A stretch of 64,000 bases of DNA from Mongoliimonas terrestris (GCF_001927285.1 NZ_MSIG01000005.1:1-64000); one strand, 5' to 3'. Numbered from the stretch's first letter, positions 25,971-36,625 are shown. A program made the numbers and translations. The notes: generated by a model not told the origin, from the sequence alone.

Positions 25971-27233
25971 ATGGATGTCCAGAAGCTACTGATGCTCACC
26001 GCTGGTGGCGCGCCGGGGGCGATGTCCGGCGGCTATGCCGGCTTCGTCGGCGGATCCTCCACCGCGATGCGGATCACGCTCGGCGTCGCTCTGGCGCTCG
26101 GTGTCATCGGCTGGTCGCTGGCCGTCACCCGCGGGTCCGACATCGCCACCTACCAGGCCCAGATCGCCGAGGCGGGTCTTGGCGGCGTCGCGCCCGACAA
26201 GCTCACCGTCGCGCTTGCCGAGCGCCGGCGCGAGCTGACCCAGATCGAAAGCGCCATCGTGTCCCGCGCCGCCGCGCTCGGCGCCCGCGAGCAGCAGCTC
26301 GCCAAGGCCATCGCCGCCCAGGAGGCCGCCGAGGCCGCCGCCGCCGAGGCGGTCGCCCTGAAAGTCGCCGCCGAGGAAACGGTCGCCGCCGCCGCCACCC
26401 AGAAGTCCGGCATCGACCGCACCATCATCCGCGGCGAGAACGTGCTCGTCTCGCTCACCGCTGCCGTCGGCGCGCGGGAGAAGCAGCTCGCCGGCCTCAC
26501 CGCCAAGGCCAACGCCCAGTCCAAGGAGCTGGACGAGCTTCGCCGCTTCCAGGCGTCCATGGCCGCCTACCACGCCGAGCGCGAGACCCTGAAGCGCCAG
26601 ACGATCCGCGACGGCAACGCCCTCGTGTCGCTCTCCGCCGCCGTCGGCGCCCGCGAGCGCCAGCTCGGCGGCCTCATCGGCAAGGTGAACGCCGCGTCGG
26701 ACCAGGTGCGCGAGATCGATCTCTGGCGCGCTGAGAAGGGCCGGATGCTGGCCGCCAACGCCGAGCTTGCCCGCGACGTGACGCGCACGGAAAACCGCCT
26801 CCTCACCACCAGCGTCGCCGCCAACGCCCGGCAGGTGCAGGTGGACAAGGCGATCGCCAAGCTTGCCGCCGTGGAGACCGAGGCCGAGAGCCTGAACCGG
26901 GCAGTGCTCGGCCACGAGGCCAAGCTCGTCGACCTCGACCGCCAGATCGCCAGCCTCGGCGAGGAGGCGACCGAGAAGTCCCGCGCGGTGGTGCGCGTCC
27001 ACAACCAGCTGATCCCGATGATCTCCGCCGTCGGCGCCCGCGAGCAGCAGGTCCAGCGCCTGATCACCCGCAACGACGCCCTGGAGGCGGACGCCATGGC
27101 GCTCTCCCGCGAGATCGCCCTCAAGGACGCCCGCCTGGAGGAGATGACCGAGACCGCGACCGTCGCCGCCGATCGCCTGAAGGCCCTCAGCGAGTTCCTC
27201 TCCACCCAGACCACCCCGGTGGTCTCGCAGTAA
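25971..27233 (+). CDS. Membrane-anchored coiled-coil protein with internal GARE repeats, unknown function
   Basis: The 420-residue protein has one transmembrane helix (about residues 33-53) and then an almost uninterrupted alanine/glutamate-rich coiled coil. A motif resembling R-x-x-N-x-LVSLxAAVGARExQL recurs: GARE-type cores sit at residues 104, 167, 226, 284 (degenerate) and 355, spaced about 60-70. The C-terminus (EMTETATVAADRLKALSEFL) is likely also coiled. AAAGGGGGT lies before the ATG, and a TATAGT box is at 25861. I know no named family. It could be a scaffold between inner membrane and periplasm, but nothing here shows that. It ends at a strong terminator. Confidence 0.75.
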   Translation: MDVQKLLMLTAGGAPGAMSGGYAGFVGGSSTAMRITLGVALALGVIGWSLAVTRGSDIATYQAQIAEAGLGGVAPDKLTVALAERRRELTQIESAIVSRAAALGAREQQLAKAIAAQEAAEAAAAEAVALKVAAEETVAAAATQKSGIDRTIIRGENVLVSLTAAVGAREKQLAGLTAKANAQSKELDELRRFQASMAAYHAERETLKRQTIRDGNALVSLSAAVGARERQLGGLIGKVNAASDQVREIDLWRAEKGRMLAANAELARDVTRTENRLLTTSVAANARQVQVDKAIAKLAAVETEAESLNRAVLGHEAKLVDLDRQIASLGEEATEKSRAVVRVHNQLIPMISAVGAREQQVQRLITRNDALEADAMALSREIALKDARLEEMTETATVAADRLKALSEFLSTQTTPVVSQ

Positions 27234-27272
27234 AACGCCCCGGTCGGCGACGATCGACGCCCTGAAACGAAG

Positions 27273-27300
27273 AACGGCGGCCTCATGGGGCCGCCGTTTT
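27273..27300. terminator. Bidirectional intrinsic terminator
   Basis: A perfect 10-bp stem (AACGGCGGCC pairing with GGCCGCCGTT) with a six-base loop is followed by a T-run on the plus strand. It sits between the convergent coiled-coil gene and dppF. Confidence 0.8.
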
Positions 27301-27321
27301 CGTGTCCTGCGTCCGTGCCCG

Positions 27322-28313
27322 TCAGATCCGCCCCTCCCGCACCGCGTGGCAGGCGACCAGCAGGTCGCTGTCCGGCACCGCGAGCTCCGGCCGCTCCTTC
27401 GGGCAGGGCTCGTACATGTAGGGGCAGCGCGGGTGGAAGGCGCAGCCGGTCGGCGGGTTGAGCGGGGAGGGGAGTTCGCCCTTGAGCCGGATCCGCTCGC
27501 GCCTCCCGCCCGCCTCGGTCGACGGCGTCGCGGAGAGAAGCGCCCGGGTGTAGGGATGCTTCGGGTCGGCGAAGATCTCGTCGCGCGTCCCGTACTCCAC
27601 CGGACGGCCGAGATACATCACCATCACCTCGTCGGCGATGTGGCGCACCACGCCGAGGTCGTGGCTGATGAACAGGTAGGCAAGGCCCATCTCCTCCTGC
27701 AGGTCCATCAGGAGGTTCAAGACCTGCGCCTGGATCGACACGTCGAGGGCCGACACCGGCTCGTCCAGCACCAGGATCTTCGGGTTCAGCATCAGCGCCC
27801 GCGCGATGGCGATGCGCTGCCGCTGGCCGCCGGAGAACATGTGCGGATAGCGCTCCGCGTGCTCCGGCCGCAGCCCCACCCGCCGCATCATGGCCTGCGC
27901 CTTGGCCCGCCGCGTCGCCGCGTCGTCGTCGGTGTTCACATAGAGCGGCTCCTCAAGGATGGCCGCCACGGTCTGGCGCGGGTTGAGCGAGCCGTAGGGG
28001 TCCTGGAACACGATCTGCACCGACTGGCGCAACAGCCGGGCATCGGCGGCCGAGCGGCCGTCCACCGTGCGGCCGTCCACCGTCAGACTGCCGGCGGTCG
28101 GCTTCTCGATCATGGTCACCACGCGGGCGAGGGTGGACTTGCCGCAGCCGCTCTCGCCCACCACCGCCAGCGTCTTGCCGGCCTTCAGATCGAAGCTCGC
28201 CTCGGCCAAAGCCCGCACATAGGCCGGCTTGCCGAAGAGGCCGCGCTTCAATTCGTAGGTGCGCGCGAGGCCGTCGGCGGCCAGCACCACCGTGGCGGGA
28301 TCGACGGGGGCGT

Positions 28314-28317
<4 letters not shown>
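27322..28317 (-). CDS. dppF: Dipeptide/oligopeptide ABC transporter ATPase (DppF type)
   Basis: One of two ATPases powering peptide import. The 331-residue protein has Walker [10 protein letters not shown], the Q-loop in [11 protein letters not shown], signature [14 protein letters not shown] and Walker [13 protein letters not shown]. The C-terminal oligopeptide-transporter extension has the cysteine cluster around [15 protein letters not shown] that binds an iron-sulphur centre in this family. Its ATG overlaps the dppD stop by four bases, so the two ATPases are coupled. It is the last gene of the dppA-GNAT-dppBCDF cluster. Confidence 0.93.
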
Positions 28318-29336
<1,019 letters not shown>

Positions 29337-29341
29337 GGAGG

Positions 29342-30262
29342 TCAGCTCCGCCTGAGCTTCGGGTCGAGGGCGTCGCGAAGGCCGTCGCCGATGAGGTTGA
29401 TGGCGAGCACGGTGATCAGGATGGCAAGGCCCGGAAAGGTGACCACCCACCAGGCGCTGAGGATGAACTCCCGCGCCTCGGCCAGCATGGTGCCCCACTC
29501 CGGTGTCGGCGGCTGGGCGCCCATGCCGAGGAAGCCGAGCGCGGCCGCGTCCAGGATGGCGTTGGAGAAGGAGAGCGCCGCCTGCACGATCAGCGGCGCC
29601 ATGCAGTTCGGCAGGATGGTGACGAACATCAGGCGCAGCCGGCTCGCACCCGCCACGCGGGCGGAGGTGACATAGTCGCGGTTGCGCTCCGCCATCACGG
29701 CGGCGCGGGTCAGGCGCACATAGTGGGGCTGGGCGACGAGCGCGATGGCGATCATCGCGTTGACGAGGCCCGGGCCCAGCACCGCCACCAGCACCAGGGC
29801 GAGGAGCAGCGACGGGAAGGCGAGGAGCACGTCCATCACCCGCATGATCGCCGTATCCACCCAGCCGCGGAAGAAGCCCGCCACCAGCCCGAGGACGATG
29901 CCGCCGATCAGCGAGATGGAGACCACCACCACGCCGATGAAGAGCGAGTAGCGCGCGCCGAAGATGAGACGCGAGAGGATGTCGCGCCCCACTGCGTCGG
30001 TGCCGAGCAGGAAGCGCGTGTCCGCGCCCTCCGCCCAGGCGGGCGGGGAGAGCAGGTGGTCGCGGAACTGCTCGTTCGGGTGGAAGGGCGCGACCAGCGG
30101 CGCGAACACGGCGACGACGACCAGGAGGCCGAAGACGACGAGGCCGATGACGGCGCCGCGGTTCTCCGAGAAATAGGACCAGAACTCGCGCAGCCGGCCG
30201 GGCCGGGCATCCGTCTGCACCTTGGCGGCCGCGACGGTGTCGGTGCGGGTGACGTCGGTCAT
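29342..30262 (-). CDS. dppC: Dipeptide ABC transporter permease (DppC type)
   Basis: Inner-membrane subunit, 306 residues, with an N-terminal OppC-type segment and about six transmembrane helices. The family blocks [20 protein letters not shown] and the EAA-loop region ([19 protein letters not shown]) that docks on the ATPases are visible. GAGGTGATC precedes the ATG. It lies four bases after dppB, in one transcript. Confidence 0.92.
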   Translation of the reverse strand: MTDVTRTDTVAAAKVQTDARPGRLREFWSYFSENRGAVIGLVVFGLLVVVAVFAPLVAPFHPNEQFRDHLLSPPAWAEGADTRFLLGTDAVGRDILSRLIFGARYSLFIGVVVVSISLIGGIVLGLVAGFFRGWVDTAIMRVMDVLLAFPSLLLALVLVAVLGPGLVNAMIAIALVAQPHYVRLTRAAVMAERNRDYVTSARVAGASRLRLMFVTILPNCMAPLIVQAALSFSNAILDAAALGFLGMGAQPPTPEWGTMLAEAREFILSAWWVVTFPGLAILITVLAINLIGDGLRDALDPKLRRS

Positions 30263-30266
30263 CGGA

Positions 30267-31277
30267 TCACCTCGTGTGCCGGATCTTGGGATTGATGAGG
30301 CCGTAGAGCATGTCGACGATCAGATTGACGACCATCACCATCAGGGCGATCAGCACCAGCCCGCCCTGCACGGCCGGGTAGTCGCGGCGGAAGATGCTAT
30401 CCACCATCCACTTGCCGATGCCCGGCCAGGAGAAGATCGTCTCCGTGAGGATGGCGCCGGCGATCAGCACGCCGATCTGCAGGCCGATGGTGGTGATCAC
30501 CGGGATCAGCGCGTTGCGGAGCGCGTGAACGCCCACCACCCGGAAGGGCGACAAGCCCTTGGCGCGGGCGGTGCGGATATAGTCCTCGGACAGGACCTCC
30601 AGCATGGCCGACCGGGTCTGCCGGGCGATCACGGCGAGCGGGATGGTGCCGAGCACGATCGTCGGCAGGATGAGGTGCGAAGCCGCCGACGCGAAGGCGC
30701 CCTTCTGGCCGGAGATGAGGCTGTCGATCAGCATGAAGCCCGTGACCGACGGGAAGAAGTAGAGCAGCGAGATCCGCCCGGACACCGGCGTCCACTGCAG
30801 GATGCCGGAAAAGACGATGATGAGGAGGAGGGCCCACCAGAAGATCGGCATGGAATAGCCGACGAGGGCCGTGGCCATCAGCCCGTGGTCGAAGCCGGAG
30901 CCGCGCTTGACAGCCGCCACCACGCCGGCGGGAATGCCGAGCACGACGGCGAAGATCATGGCGCAGATGGAAAGCTCCACCGTGGCCGGGAAGAGGGCGA
31001 AGAACTCCTCGAAAACCGGCTTCTTGGTGATGATCGAGGTGCCGAAGTCGCCCTGGATCAGGGAGCCGAGATAGCCGGCGTACTGTTCCCAGATCGGCCG
31101 GTCGAAGCCGTAGCGCCCCATCAGCTCGGCGTAGCGTTCCGGCGACAGGCCGCGCTCGCCGGCCATCAGCAGGATGGGATCGCCGGGCAACAGGCGGATG
31201 AGGAAGAAGGCGACCAGGCTGACCCCGATGAAGGTCGGGATCACGAGGCCGATGCGCCTGAAAAGGAAGCCGAACAT
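30267..31277 (-). CDS. dppB: Dipeptide ABC transporter permease (DppB type)
   Basis: Inner-membrane subunit, 336 residues, beginning with the typical DppB N-terminus (LFRRIGLVIPTFIGVSLVAF) and about six helices. The docking loop IRTARAKGLSPFRVVGVHALRNALIP is the diagnostic permease motif. It pairs with DppC as the translocation pore. The GNAT gene lies six bases upstream, so dppB is probably on the same transcript as that gene and dppA. Confidence 0.92.
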   Translation of the reverse strand: MFGFLFRRIGLVIPTFIGVSLVAFFLIRLLPGDPILLMAGERGLSPERYAELMGRYGFDRPIWEQYAGYLGSLIQGDFGTSIITKKPVFEEFFALFPATVELSICAMIFAVVLGIPAGVVAAVKRGSGFDHGLMATALVGYSMPIFWWALLLIIVFSGILQWTPVSGRISLLYFFPSVTGFMLIDSLISGQKGAFASAASHLILPTIVLGTIPLAVIARQTRSAMLEVLSEDYIRTARAKGLSPFRVVGVHALRNALIPVITTIGLQIGVLIAGAILTETIFSWPGIGKWMVDSIFRRDYPAVQGGLVLIALMVMVVNLIVDMLYGLINPKIRHTR

Positions 31278-31283
31278 GGGCGG

Positions 31284-31772
31284 TCAGGGTACCAGTCGTT
31301 TGGTGAAGCGATGGGTCGGGACGGTCTCCACGCGGCCGTCCCGGGTCCAGATGGGATTGTCGAAGACGCCCCGGTCGGTCCAGCCGGCTTTCGCGTAGAA
31401 GGCGTAAGCCCTGGCGTTGCCCGTCATGCACTCGATGAGGCCATCGACAACGCCGCGCGCCGCAAGCTTCTCTTCAAGCACGGATAGCAAAAGCTTGGCA
31501 ACCCCCCGGCCGCGGAACGATCTCGCCACGTAGAATTGGTCGATCGTCTCGTCCTCCAGCGCACCGAATGCGATCGGTTCAGCGTCGACGACTGCCACGA
31601 AGCTTTGGGTATGAAGCCCTTCCAGACGCTTGCGGAAGGTGTCGAGGGTCCTCTCCTCGGTCACATGGGGCGCCGCGAGGGCGCCGTGGGCGTCGTGCCA
31701 GGCCTCATGCCAGAGACGCGAGACGCGATCGTGATCGTCGGGGGCGAGCGGGCGAATGGTGATGTCGAGCAT
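31284..31772 (-). CDS. GNAT-family N-acetyltransferase
   Basis: The 162-residue protein has the GNAT acetyl-CoA-binding signature FYVARSFRGRGVAKLLLSVLEE (R/Q-x-x-G-x-A form, about 83-104) and the later NARAYAFYAKAGW block. Acetyl-CoA-dependent N-acetylation of an amine is the family activity; the substrate is unknown. AGGA lies seven bases before this start. Its placement between dppA and dppB, with six bases to dppB, suggests that it acts on an imported peptide or amino compound. Confidence 0.88.
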   Translation of the reverse strand: MLDITIRPLAPDDHDRVSRLWHEAWHDAHGALAAPHVTEERTLDTFRKRLEGLHTQSFVAVVDAEPIAFGALEDETIDQFYVARSFRGRGVAKLLLSVLEEKLAARGVVDGLIECMTGNARAYAFYAKAGWTDRGVFDNPIWTRDGRVETVPTHRFTKRLVP

Positions 31773-31836
31773 GGAGCATCCTGGTCGGTTGGCGGCGATC
31801 GGACAGGACGCAAGCCGCCGCGCCGCAACGACAGCG

Positions 31837-31862
31837 GCGCCGGGAGCCATCACCCCCGGCGC
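31837..31862. terminator. Stem-loop between dppA and the downstream transporter genes
   Basis: GCGCCGGG and CCCGGCGC pair across a ten-base loop in the 114-bp space after dppA. No T-run follows on the minus strand. Such hairpins after binding-protein genes often protect the upstream message or limit read-through, giving more binding protein than permease. Confidence 0.4.
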
Positions 31863-31886
31863 CGCCGATCCGTCAGCTCCGGGCGA

Positions 31887-33479
31887 TCACTCGGTGATGT
31901 CCACGCCGTCGAAACGGTGCGAACCGAGCGGGTCCATCTTGTAGTTCTGCACGGACTTTGCCATCGGCATGAAGACAGTGGAGTGGGCGATGGTGGCCCA
32001 CGGCGCCTGTTCCTTGAAGATGACCTGCGCCTGCTCGTAGAGTTCGGCGCGCTTCTCCTGGTCGGCCACGGTCTTGGCCTCCATGATCAGCTTGTTGAAG
32101 TCCTCGTTGCACCAGTTGGCGCGGTTGGACCCGCCGACCGCGTCGCAGCCGAGGAGAACGGCCAGGAAGTTGTCCGGGTCGCCGTTGTCGCCGGTCCAGC
32201 CGAGGATGACGGCACCGTCGCGCTCCTTGTCCTGGCTGCGCTTCAGGTATTCGCCCCACTCGTAGGAGACGATCTCGGTCTCCACGCCCACCTTGGCGAA
32301 GTCCGACTGGAGCAGTTCGGCGGTGCGGCGGGCGTTCGGCATGTAGGGCCGCTGCACCGGCATCGCCCAGATCTTCATCTTGAGGCCTGATACGCCGGCT
32401 TCCTCGAGCAGCTTCTTGGCGGCTTCCGGATCGTAGGCATCGTCCTGGACCGCGTCGTTGTAGGACCACATGGTCGGCGGGATCGGGTTCTTGGCCGCCT
32501 GGCCGGAGCCCTGGTAGACGGCGTCGATGATGGCCTGCTTGTTGATGGCCATGTTCAGCGCCTTGCGGACGCGGGCGTCGTCGAACGGCTTCATCAGCGT
32601 GTTGTAGCCGAGGTAGCCGACGTTGAGGCCGGCCTGCTCCATCATCTGGACGCTGTCATCGGACTTCAGGGCCTCGATGTCGGCCGGGTTGGGGTAGGGC
32701 ACCACATGGCACTCGCCGGCCTTCAGCTTCTGCAGGCGGACGGCGGCGTCGGGCGTGATGGCGAAGACGAGGTCGTCGATCGCCTGCTTGCCTTCGAAGA
32801 AGTCCGCGTGGGCCTGGAAGCGGATCACCGCGTCCTTCTGGTAGGCCACGAACTTGAACGGCCCGGTGCCGACCGGCACCTGGTTGAGGTCGGCCATCCG
32901 GCCTTCCGCCTCGAGCTTGTCGGCGTACTCCTTCGACATGATGGACGCGAAGTCCATGGCCAGATTCGCGATCATCGGCGCTTCCGGCCGGTTCAGCACG
33001 AACTTGACGGTCAGGTCGTCCACCTTGTCGATCGACTTGATGAGGTCCGGCATGGACATGCCGGAGAAATACTCCCACGTGCCGCCGGCGTAGCTGTACC
33101 AGGGGCTGCTTTGGTCCATCTGGCGCATGAAGGAGAAGATCACGTCGTCCGCGTTGAGGTCGCGGGTCGGCGTGAAGAAGTCCGTGGTGTGGAATTTCAC
33201 GCCCGGGCGCAGCTTGAAGGTGTACTCCAGGCCGTCCGCGGAAACCTCCCAGCTCTCGGCGAGGCCGGGGATGACGTTCGTCGTCCCGCGCTCGAACTCC
33301 ACCAGGCGGTTGTAGACCGGCTTGGACGAGGCGTCGAAGGTGGTGCCGGCCGTGTACGGCGCCGGGTCGAAGCCCTCGGGGCTGCCCTCGGAGCAGTAGA
33401 CGAGCGTCTTGGCGTTCGCCGCGGTGCTGAGACCGGCGGCAAGGATCGTGGCCGCCAGCAGGCGGGTGGTGGATTTCAT
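31887..33479 (-). CDS. dppA: Dipeptide-binding periplasmic protein (DppA type)
   Basis: The 530-residue protein starts with a Sec signal peptide (MKSTTRLLAATILAAGLSTAANA) and continues with the SBP_bac_5 fold. The mature start KTLVYCSEGSPEGFDPAPYTAGTTFDASS is typical of DppA, which binds di- and tripeptides and sometimes haem precursors. Two cysteines near the domain hinge (GECHV and the GCDAVG...NWC pair) match the family disulphides. An upstream in-frame ATG would add an N-terminal tail that does not look like a signal sequence, so the start at 33479 is used. It heads the importer operon. Confidence 0.93.
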   Translation of the reverse strand: MKSTTRLLAATILAAGLSTAANAKTLVYCSEGSPEGFDPAPYTAGTTFDASSKPVYNRLVEFERGTTNVIPGLAESWEVSADGLEYTFKLRPGVKFHTTDFFTPTRDLNADDVIFSFMRQMDQSSPWYSYAGGTWEYFSGMSMPDLIKSIDKVDDLTVKFVLNRPEAPMIANLAMDFASIMSKEYADKLEAEGRMADLNQVPVGTGPFKFVAYQKDAVIRFQAHADFFEGKQAIDDLVFAITPDAAVRLQKLKAGECHVVPYPNPADIEALKSDDSVQMMEQAGLNVGYLGYNTLMKPFDDARVRKALNMAINKQAIIDAVYQGSGQAAKNPIPPTMWSYNDAVQDDAYDPEAAKKLLEEAGVSGLKMKIWAMPVQRPYMPNARRTAELLQSDFAKVGVETEIVSYEWGEYLKRSQDKERDGAVILGWTGDNGDPDNFLAVLLGCDAVGGSNRANWCNEDFNKLIMEAKTVADQEKRAELYEQAQVIFKEQAPWATIAHSTVFMPMAKSVQNYKMDPLGSHRFDGVDITE

Positions 33480-33596
33480 GGTATGCGCACTCCCCTGAGC
33501 CGGCCCCTCCGGACCGGCAAGTCGCTCAACGACGGCCGCGCGCGATTTCTGTTTTGTCCACGCGGTCGAGCGAGCCATATCGGAACGGACAAACGG

Positions 33597-33611
33597 CATA
33601 TTTGCAATATG
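33597..33611. promoter_or_regulatory. Inverted repeat upstream of dppA
   Basis: CATATT-TGC-AATATG is a perfect inverted repeat in an AT-rich island about 120 bp before dppA and 250 bp before dedA. The rest of 33480-33859 contains no gene. It is a candidate operator or promoter element for either gene; the binder is unknown. Confidence 0.4.
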
Positions 33612-33859
33612 TATCGCGTTATTTTTTGACCGTCCGATTTGGAATAACTTGTCGTTCAAAGCCTCTCCGGCGAGCGGATCCGACTACGTGACGCAGCGTC
33701 GGCGCGAAATTCTCCCGGACAGCGGCCCGGAGGCAACCATACTGCCACCCATCCGTCCGGCGGTGGATCGAACGGGTTCCGTTTCGCCCGCCGCTCTGGC
33801 ACAACGGGGTTCATCGTGCAGTGCAACGGAAGCGGCCGCCGCGACGGCCAGGAGGCGTG

Positions 33860-34471
33860 ATGTTCGAATGGGTCGTCGGTTTCGTCCAGCAGGGCGGCTA
33901 TCTGGGCGTCGCCTTCCTGATGTTCCTGGAGAACGTGTTCCCGCCGATCCCCTCCGAGGTGATCATGCCGCTCGCCGGCTTTGCGGCCGCCCGCGGCGAC
34001 ATGAACATCTGGCTCGTGATCCTGTCCGGCACCATCGGCTCGCTCGCCGGCGCCTTCTTCTGGTACTACATCGGCGTCTGGCTCGGGAACGGGCGCGTGG
34101 AGTGGGCCATCACCCGCTTCGGTCGCATCCTCACCATGAACCTCGACGACCTTGAGAAGGCGCGCGAGTGGTTCCGCTGGAAGGCCAGTTGGGCCGTCTT
34201 CCTCGGCCGTCTGGTGCCGACCGTGCGCACACTCATCTCCGTGCCGGCCGGCATCGCCGGCATGTCCTTCGGCACCTTCGCCTTCTGGACCACCCTCGGC
34301 ACCGCCGCCTGGACCGCGATTTTGGCCATGGCCGGTTACCTCCTGGAAAGCCAATACGAGACCGTGGAGGGCTATATCGACCCCGCGTCCAAGGTTGTCG
34401 TCGCGGTGATCGTCCTCGGTTACCTCTATCGCGTCATCACCTACAAGCCGCGCGCCGCCGTTGAAAAGTGA
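33860..34471 (+). CDS. DedA/SNARE-associated-type membrane protein
   Basis: The 203-residue protein has the DedA core: FLENVFPPIPSEVIMPLAGF (about 19-38) and FLGRLVPTVRTLISVPAGIAGM (about 114-135) bracketing membrane-reentrant helices, plus four to five transmembrane segments. DedA proteins flip lipids such as undecaprenyl phosphate or phosphatidylethanolamine and support envelope integrity; the exact substrate here is not determined. A strong AGGAGG lies just before the ATG. It is transcribed alone. Confidence 0.9.
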   Translation: MFEWVVGFVQQGGYLGVAFLMFLENVFPPIPSEVIMPLAGFAAARGDMNIWLVILSGTIGSLAGAFFWYYIGVWLGNGRVEWAITRFGRILTMNLDDLEKAREWFRWKASWAVFLGRLVPTVRTLISVPAGIAGMSFGTFAFWTTLGTAAWTAILAMAGYLLESQYETVEGYIDPASKVVVAVIVLGYLYRVITYKPRAAVEK

Positions 34472-34732
34472 TCGCGCGCACCGGTCGTTCTCAGATCGCC
34501 GGTCCGACTTGCCGGCGGTCGCCGATTATTTGCCGACTAACCTTCAGAAATTCATTTTGACCTTTCCATCCGGTGCGCTAGCACTAGATCGCGCTCCCGC
34601 CCTGTCGTCAGATAAAGGGCGGAGCGCGCGCCCTGCGGCGCGTATCGGCGGCTCCTTCGCGCGGGTCTCCAGGCCGCGGGGGAGGGCCTCCGCGCGGCGT
34701 GGAGGTCGGGCGTTGGCACAGAGGTCAAGCGG

Positions 34733-36280
34733 ATGGCGTCGTCGGTCGAGGCGGAACTGAAGTTCGAGTTGGTGCGGGCCGACCTTGAGGCGCTGTCCGG
34801 CGGGCGGGGGCTCGACGACCTCGTGGTCGGCACGCCCGAAGTGGCCGACCTCCTCACCACCTATTGGGACACCCCCGCCGCCGACCTGCGCGCCGGGACG
34901 CTGTCGCTCCGGGTCCGCCGGAAGAACGGCGCGTTCGAGCAGACCGTGAAGGCCGGCGGCGTGCCGGGCCTGGCGCTCTCCTCGCGCGCGGAGTCCTCCG
35001 TCGCCATCGACGGCCCGACGCCCGACGTCTCGCTCATTCCGGATCCGGACTTGCGCACCCTCGTCGCCGAGCGCATCGGTGCCGGACCGCTGGAGCCCGC
35101 CTTCACGGTCGCGGTCCAGCGCACCGCCCGCATACTCGTCACCAAGGCCGGCGACGAGATCGAGTATGTGCTCGACAACGGGTCGGTCATCGCCGGCAGC
35201 GCCCGGGCGGAGATCCTGGAGGCCGAGTTCGAGCTGAAGAGCGGCGACCCGCGCGCGCTCTTTGCCGTCGCCAAGCAGGCGCTCGCCGGCATCCCCGTCC
35301 GCTTCTCCCGCGACACCAAGGCCGACCGCGGCTATCGTCTGGCCCTCGGCGAGCCGCCGCTCGCCTGGACGCCGGTGAAGGCCGTGGAGCCGGACCTCGA
35401 CCCGGACGGCTCCGTGGAGGAGGCGCTGCGGGCCGTCCTTCGCTCCTGCGTCGCCCAGATCGCCGCCAACGCCGTCGCCGTCCAGGCGGGCGACGACGCG
35501 GAGGGGCCGCACCAGCTCCGGGTCGGTCTGCGCCGCCTCCGCAGCGCGCTCCTCGCCTTCCGCGCGGTGATCGACCCGGTCGGCGCCGCCCGCCTCGGCG
35601 GCGAGGTGAAGTGGCTCGGCCAAGTGGTCGGGGAACTCCGCGACATCGACGTCCTCATCGAGGAGATCGTCCTGCCCTGCGGCACCCACACGGACGTCAA
35701 GCCGCTCGTCGCCGTGCTGAAGAGCCGGCGCGAGGCGATCCGCGCCCGCGTGGTGGAAACGCTCGCCGGCGACCGGGTCGGCGCCTTCCTGATCGACCTC
35801 GCCGCCTATACCGAGGGCCGCGGCTGGCTTTCCTTCTCCGACATCGGCCAGACCGCCGCGCTCTCCGAGCCGGTCGGCGACTTCGCCCGCAGCGCCATCG
35901 TGAAGCGGTGGACCAAGGTGGCCCGCATGGGCCGGCGCGCCGACGAGCTCGACGGCGAGGAGCGGCACGACCTCCGCAAGGCCTTCAAGAAGCTCCGCTA
36001 CACGCTCGACTTCTTCGCCGGTCTCGTGGACCGCAAGGACGAGAAGCGCATGCTGAAGGACGTCAAGACGGCCCAGGAACTCCTCGGCTATCTCAACGAC
36101 GTGCGCATGGCCGAGGGCCTGCCGGCCATCGTCCACGCCGACCCCGCCATCCGCAAGCGCAAGGACGCTGCCGTCCTGGAGCGCACCATCGGCTTCTGCC
36201 TCGGCTGGCACCAGGCCCGCGCCGAGGCCGCCTGGACCGAGGCGAAGACCGTCGTCGCCCTCGGCGACGCCCCGCTCTGA
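34733..36280 (+). CDS. CYTH-CHAD domain protein (inorganic polyphosphate-related)
   Basis: The 515-residue protein has an N-terminal CYTH domain (about 1-205) with the family ExExK signature as EAELK near residue 5, and many outward basic/acidic residues of the triphosphate tunnel (RVRRKNGAFEQTVK, EAEFELKSGD). A C-terminal CHAD domain (about 220-500) has the histidine/arginine helices HQLRVGLRRLRSALLAFR and HDLRKAFKKLRYTLDFF that bind polyphosphate. CYTH enzymes hydrolyse triphosphate; CHAD domains target polyphosphate granules. The last codons are duplicated just after the stop. A TTGACC and a TAGCAC box 16 bases apart at 34557-34584 are a possible promoter. Confidence 0.9.
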   Translation: MASSVEAELKFELVRADLEALSGGRGLDDLVVGTPEVADLLTTYWDTPAADLRAGTLSLRVRRKNGAFEQTVKAGGVPGLALSSRAESSVAIDGPTPDVSLIPDPDLRTLVAERIGAGPLEPAFTVAVQRTARILVTKAGDEIEYVLDNGSVIAGSARAEILEAEFELKSGDPRALFAVAKQALAGIPVRFSRDTKADRGYRLALGEPPLAWTPVKAVEPDLDPDGSVEEALRAVLRSCVAQIAANAVAVQAGDDAEGPHQLRVGLRRLRSALLAFRAVIDPVGAARLGGEVKWLGQVVGELRDIDVLIEEIVLPCGTHTDVKPLVAVLKSRREAIRARVVETLAGDRVGAFLIDLAAYTEGRGWLSFSDIGQTAALSEPVGDFARSAIVKRWTKVARMGRRADELDGEERHDLRKAFKKLRYTLDFFAGLVDRKDEKRMLKDVKTAQELLGYLNDVRMAEGLPAIVHADPAIRKRKDAAVLERTIGFCLGWHQARAEAAWTEAKTVVALGDAPL

Positions 36281-36308
36281 CGTCGCCCTCGGCGACGCTC
36301 CGTTCTGA
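36253..36308 (+). repeat. 28-bp tandem duplication over the CHAD gene stop codon
   Basis: The last 28 bases of the gene, including the TGA, occur again immediately downstream with two substitutions. It looks like a recent slippage or replication duplication and leaves the reading frame intact. Confidence 0.9.
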
Positions 36309-36412
36309 TCGCGTACGGCCGGGCGGCACCCCGTCGGTCCTGACAGAATTTCCAACCGGAAAAGCGTCGTCCGAAGCGGAGCCGGATAGTTAAGCGCTGG
36401 ATTGGCCCATCG

Positions 36413-36431
36413 CAAATTCGTTTCGAATTTG
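36413..36431. promoter_or_regulatory. Perfect inverted repeat in a gene-poor region
   Basis: CAAATTCG-TTT-CGAATTTG is a perfect 8-bp-arm inverted repeat, followed about 60 bp later by an unusually AT-rich stretch (36483-36523). These lie upstream of the tiny frame at 36626 and could be its control region or that of an RNA. Confidence 0.4.
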
Positions 36432-36625
36432 GCCATCTCGCAGCGACAATATTGCGCGGGAGGCGTCCGTGCGGCCCCCAAGTGTTTGAAATATGGTTAA
36501 TTTTAAGTGTATGGTAAAACTTCGTTCGCGGTCTGATCCCGCGCCGCACAATCGTTTTCGCTTGCGAGCCGAGAAATCCAGACTAGTTTGGTAGAGTGAC
36601 TACGACAATGAGAGGTCGGGCAGCC

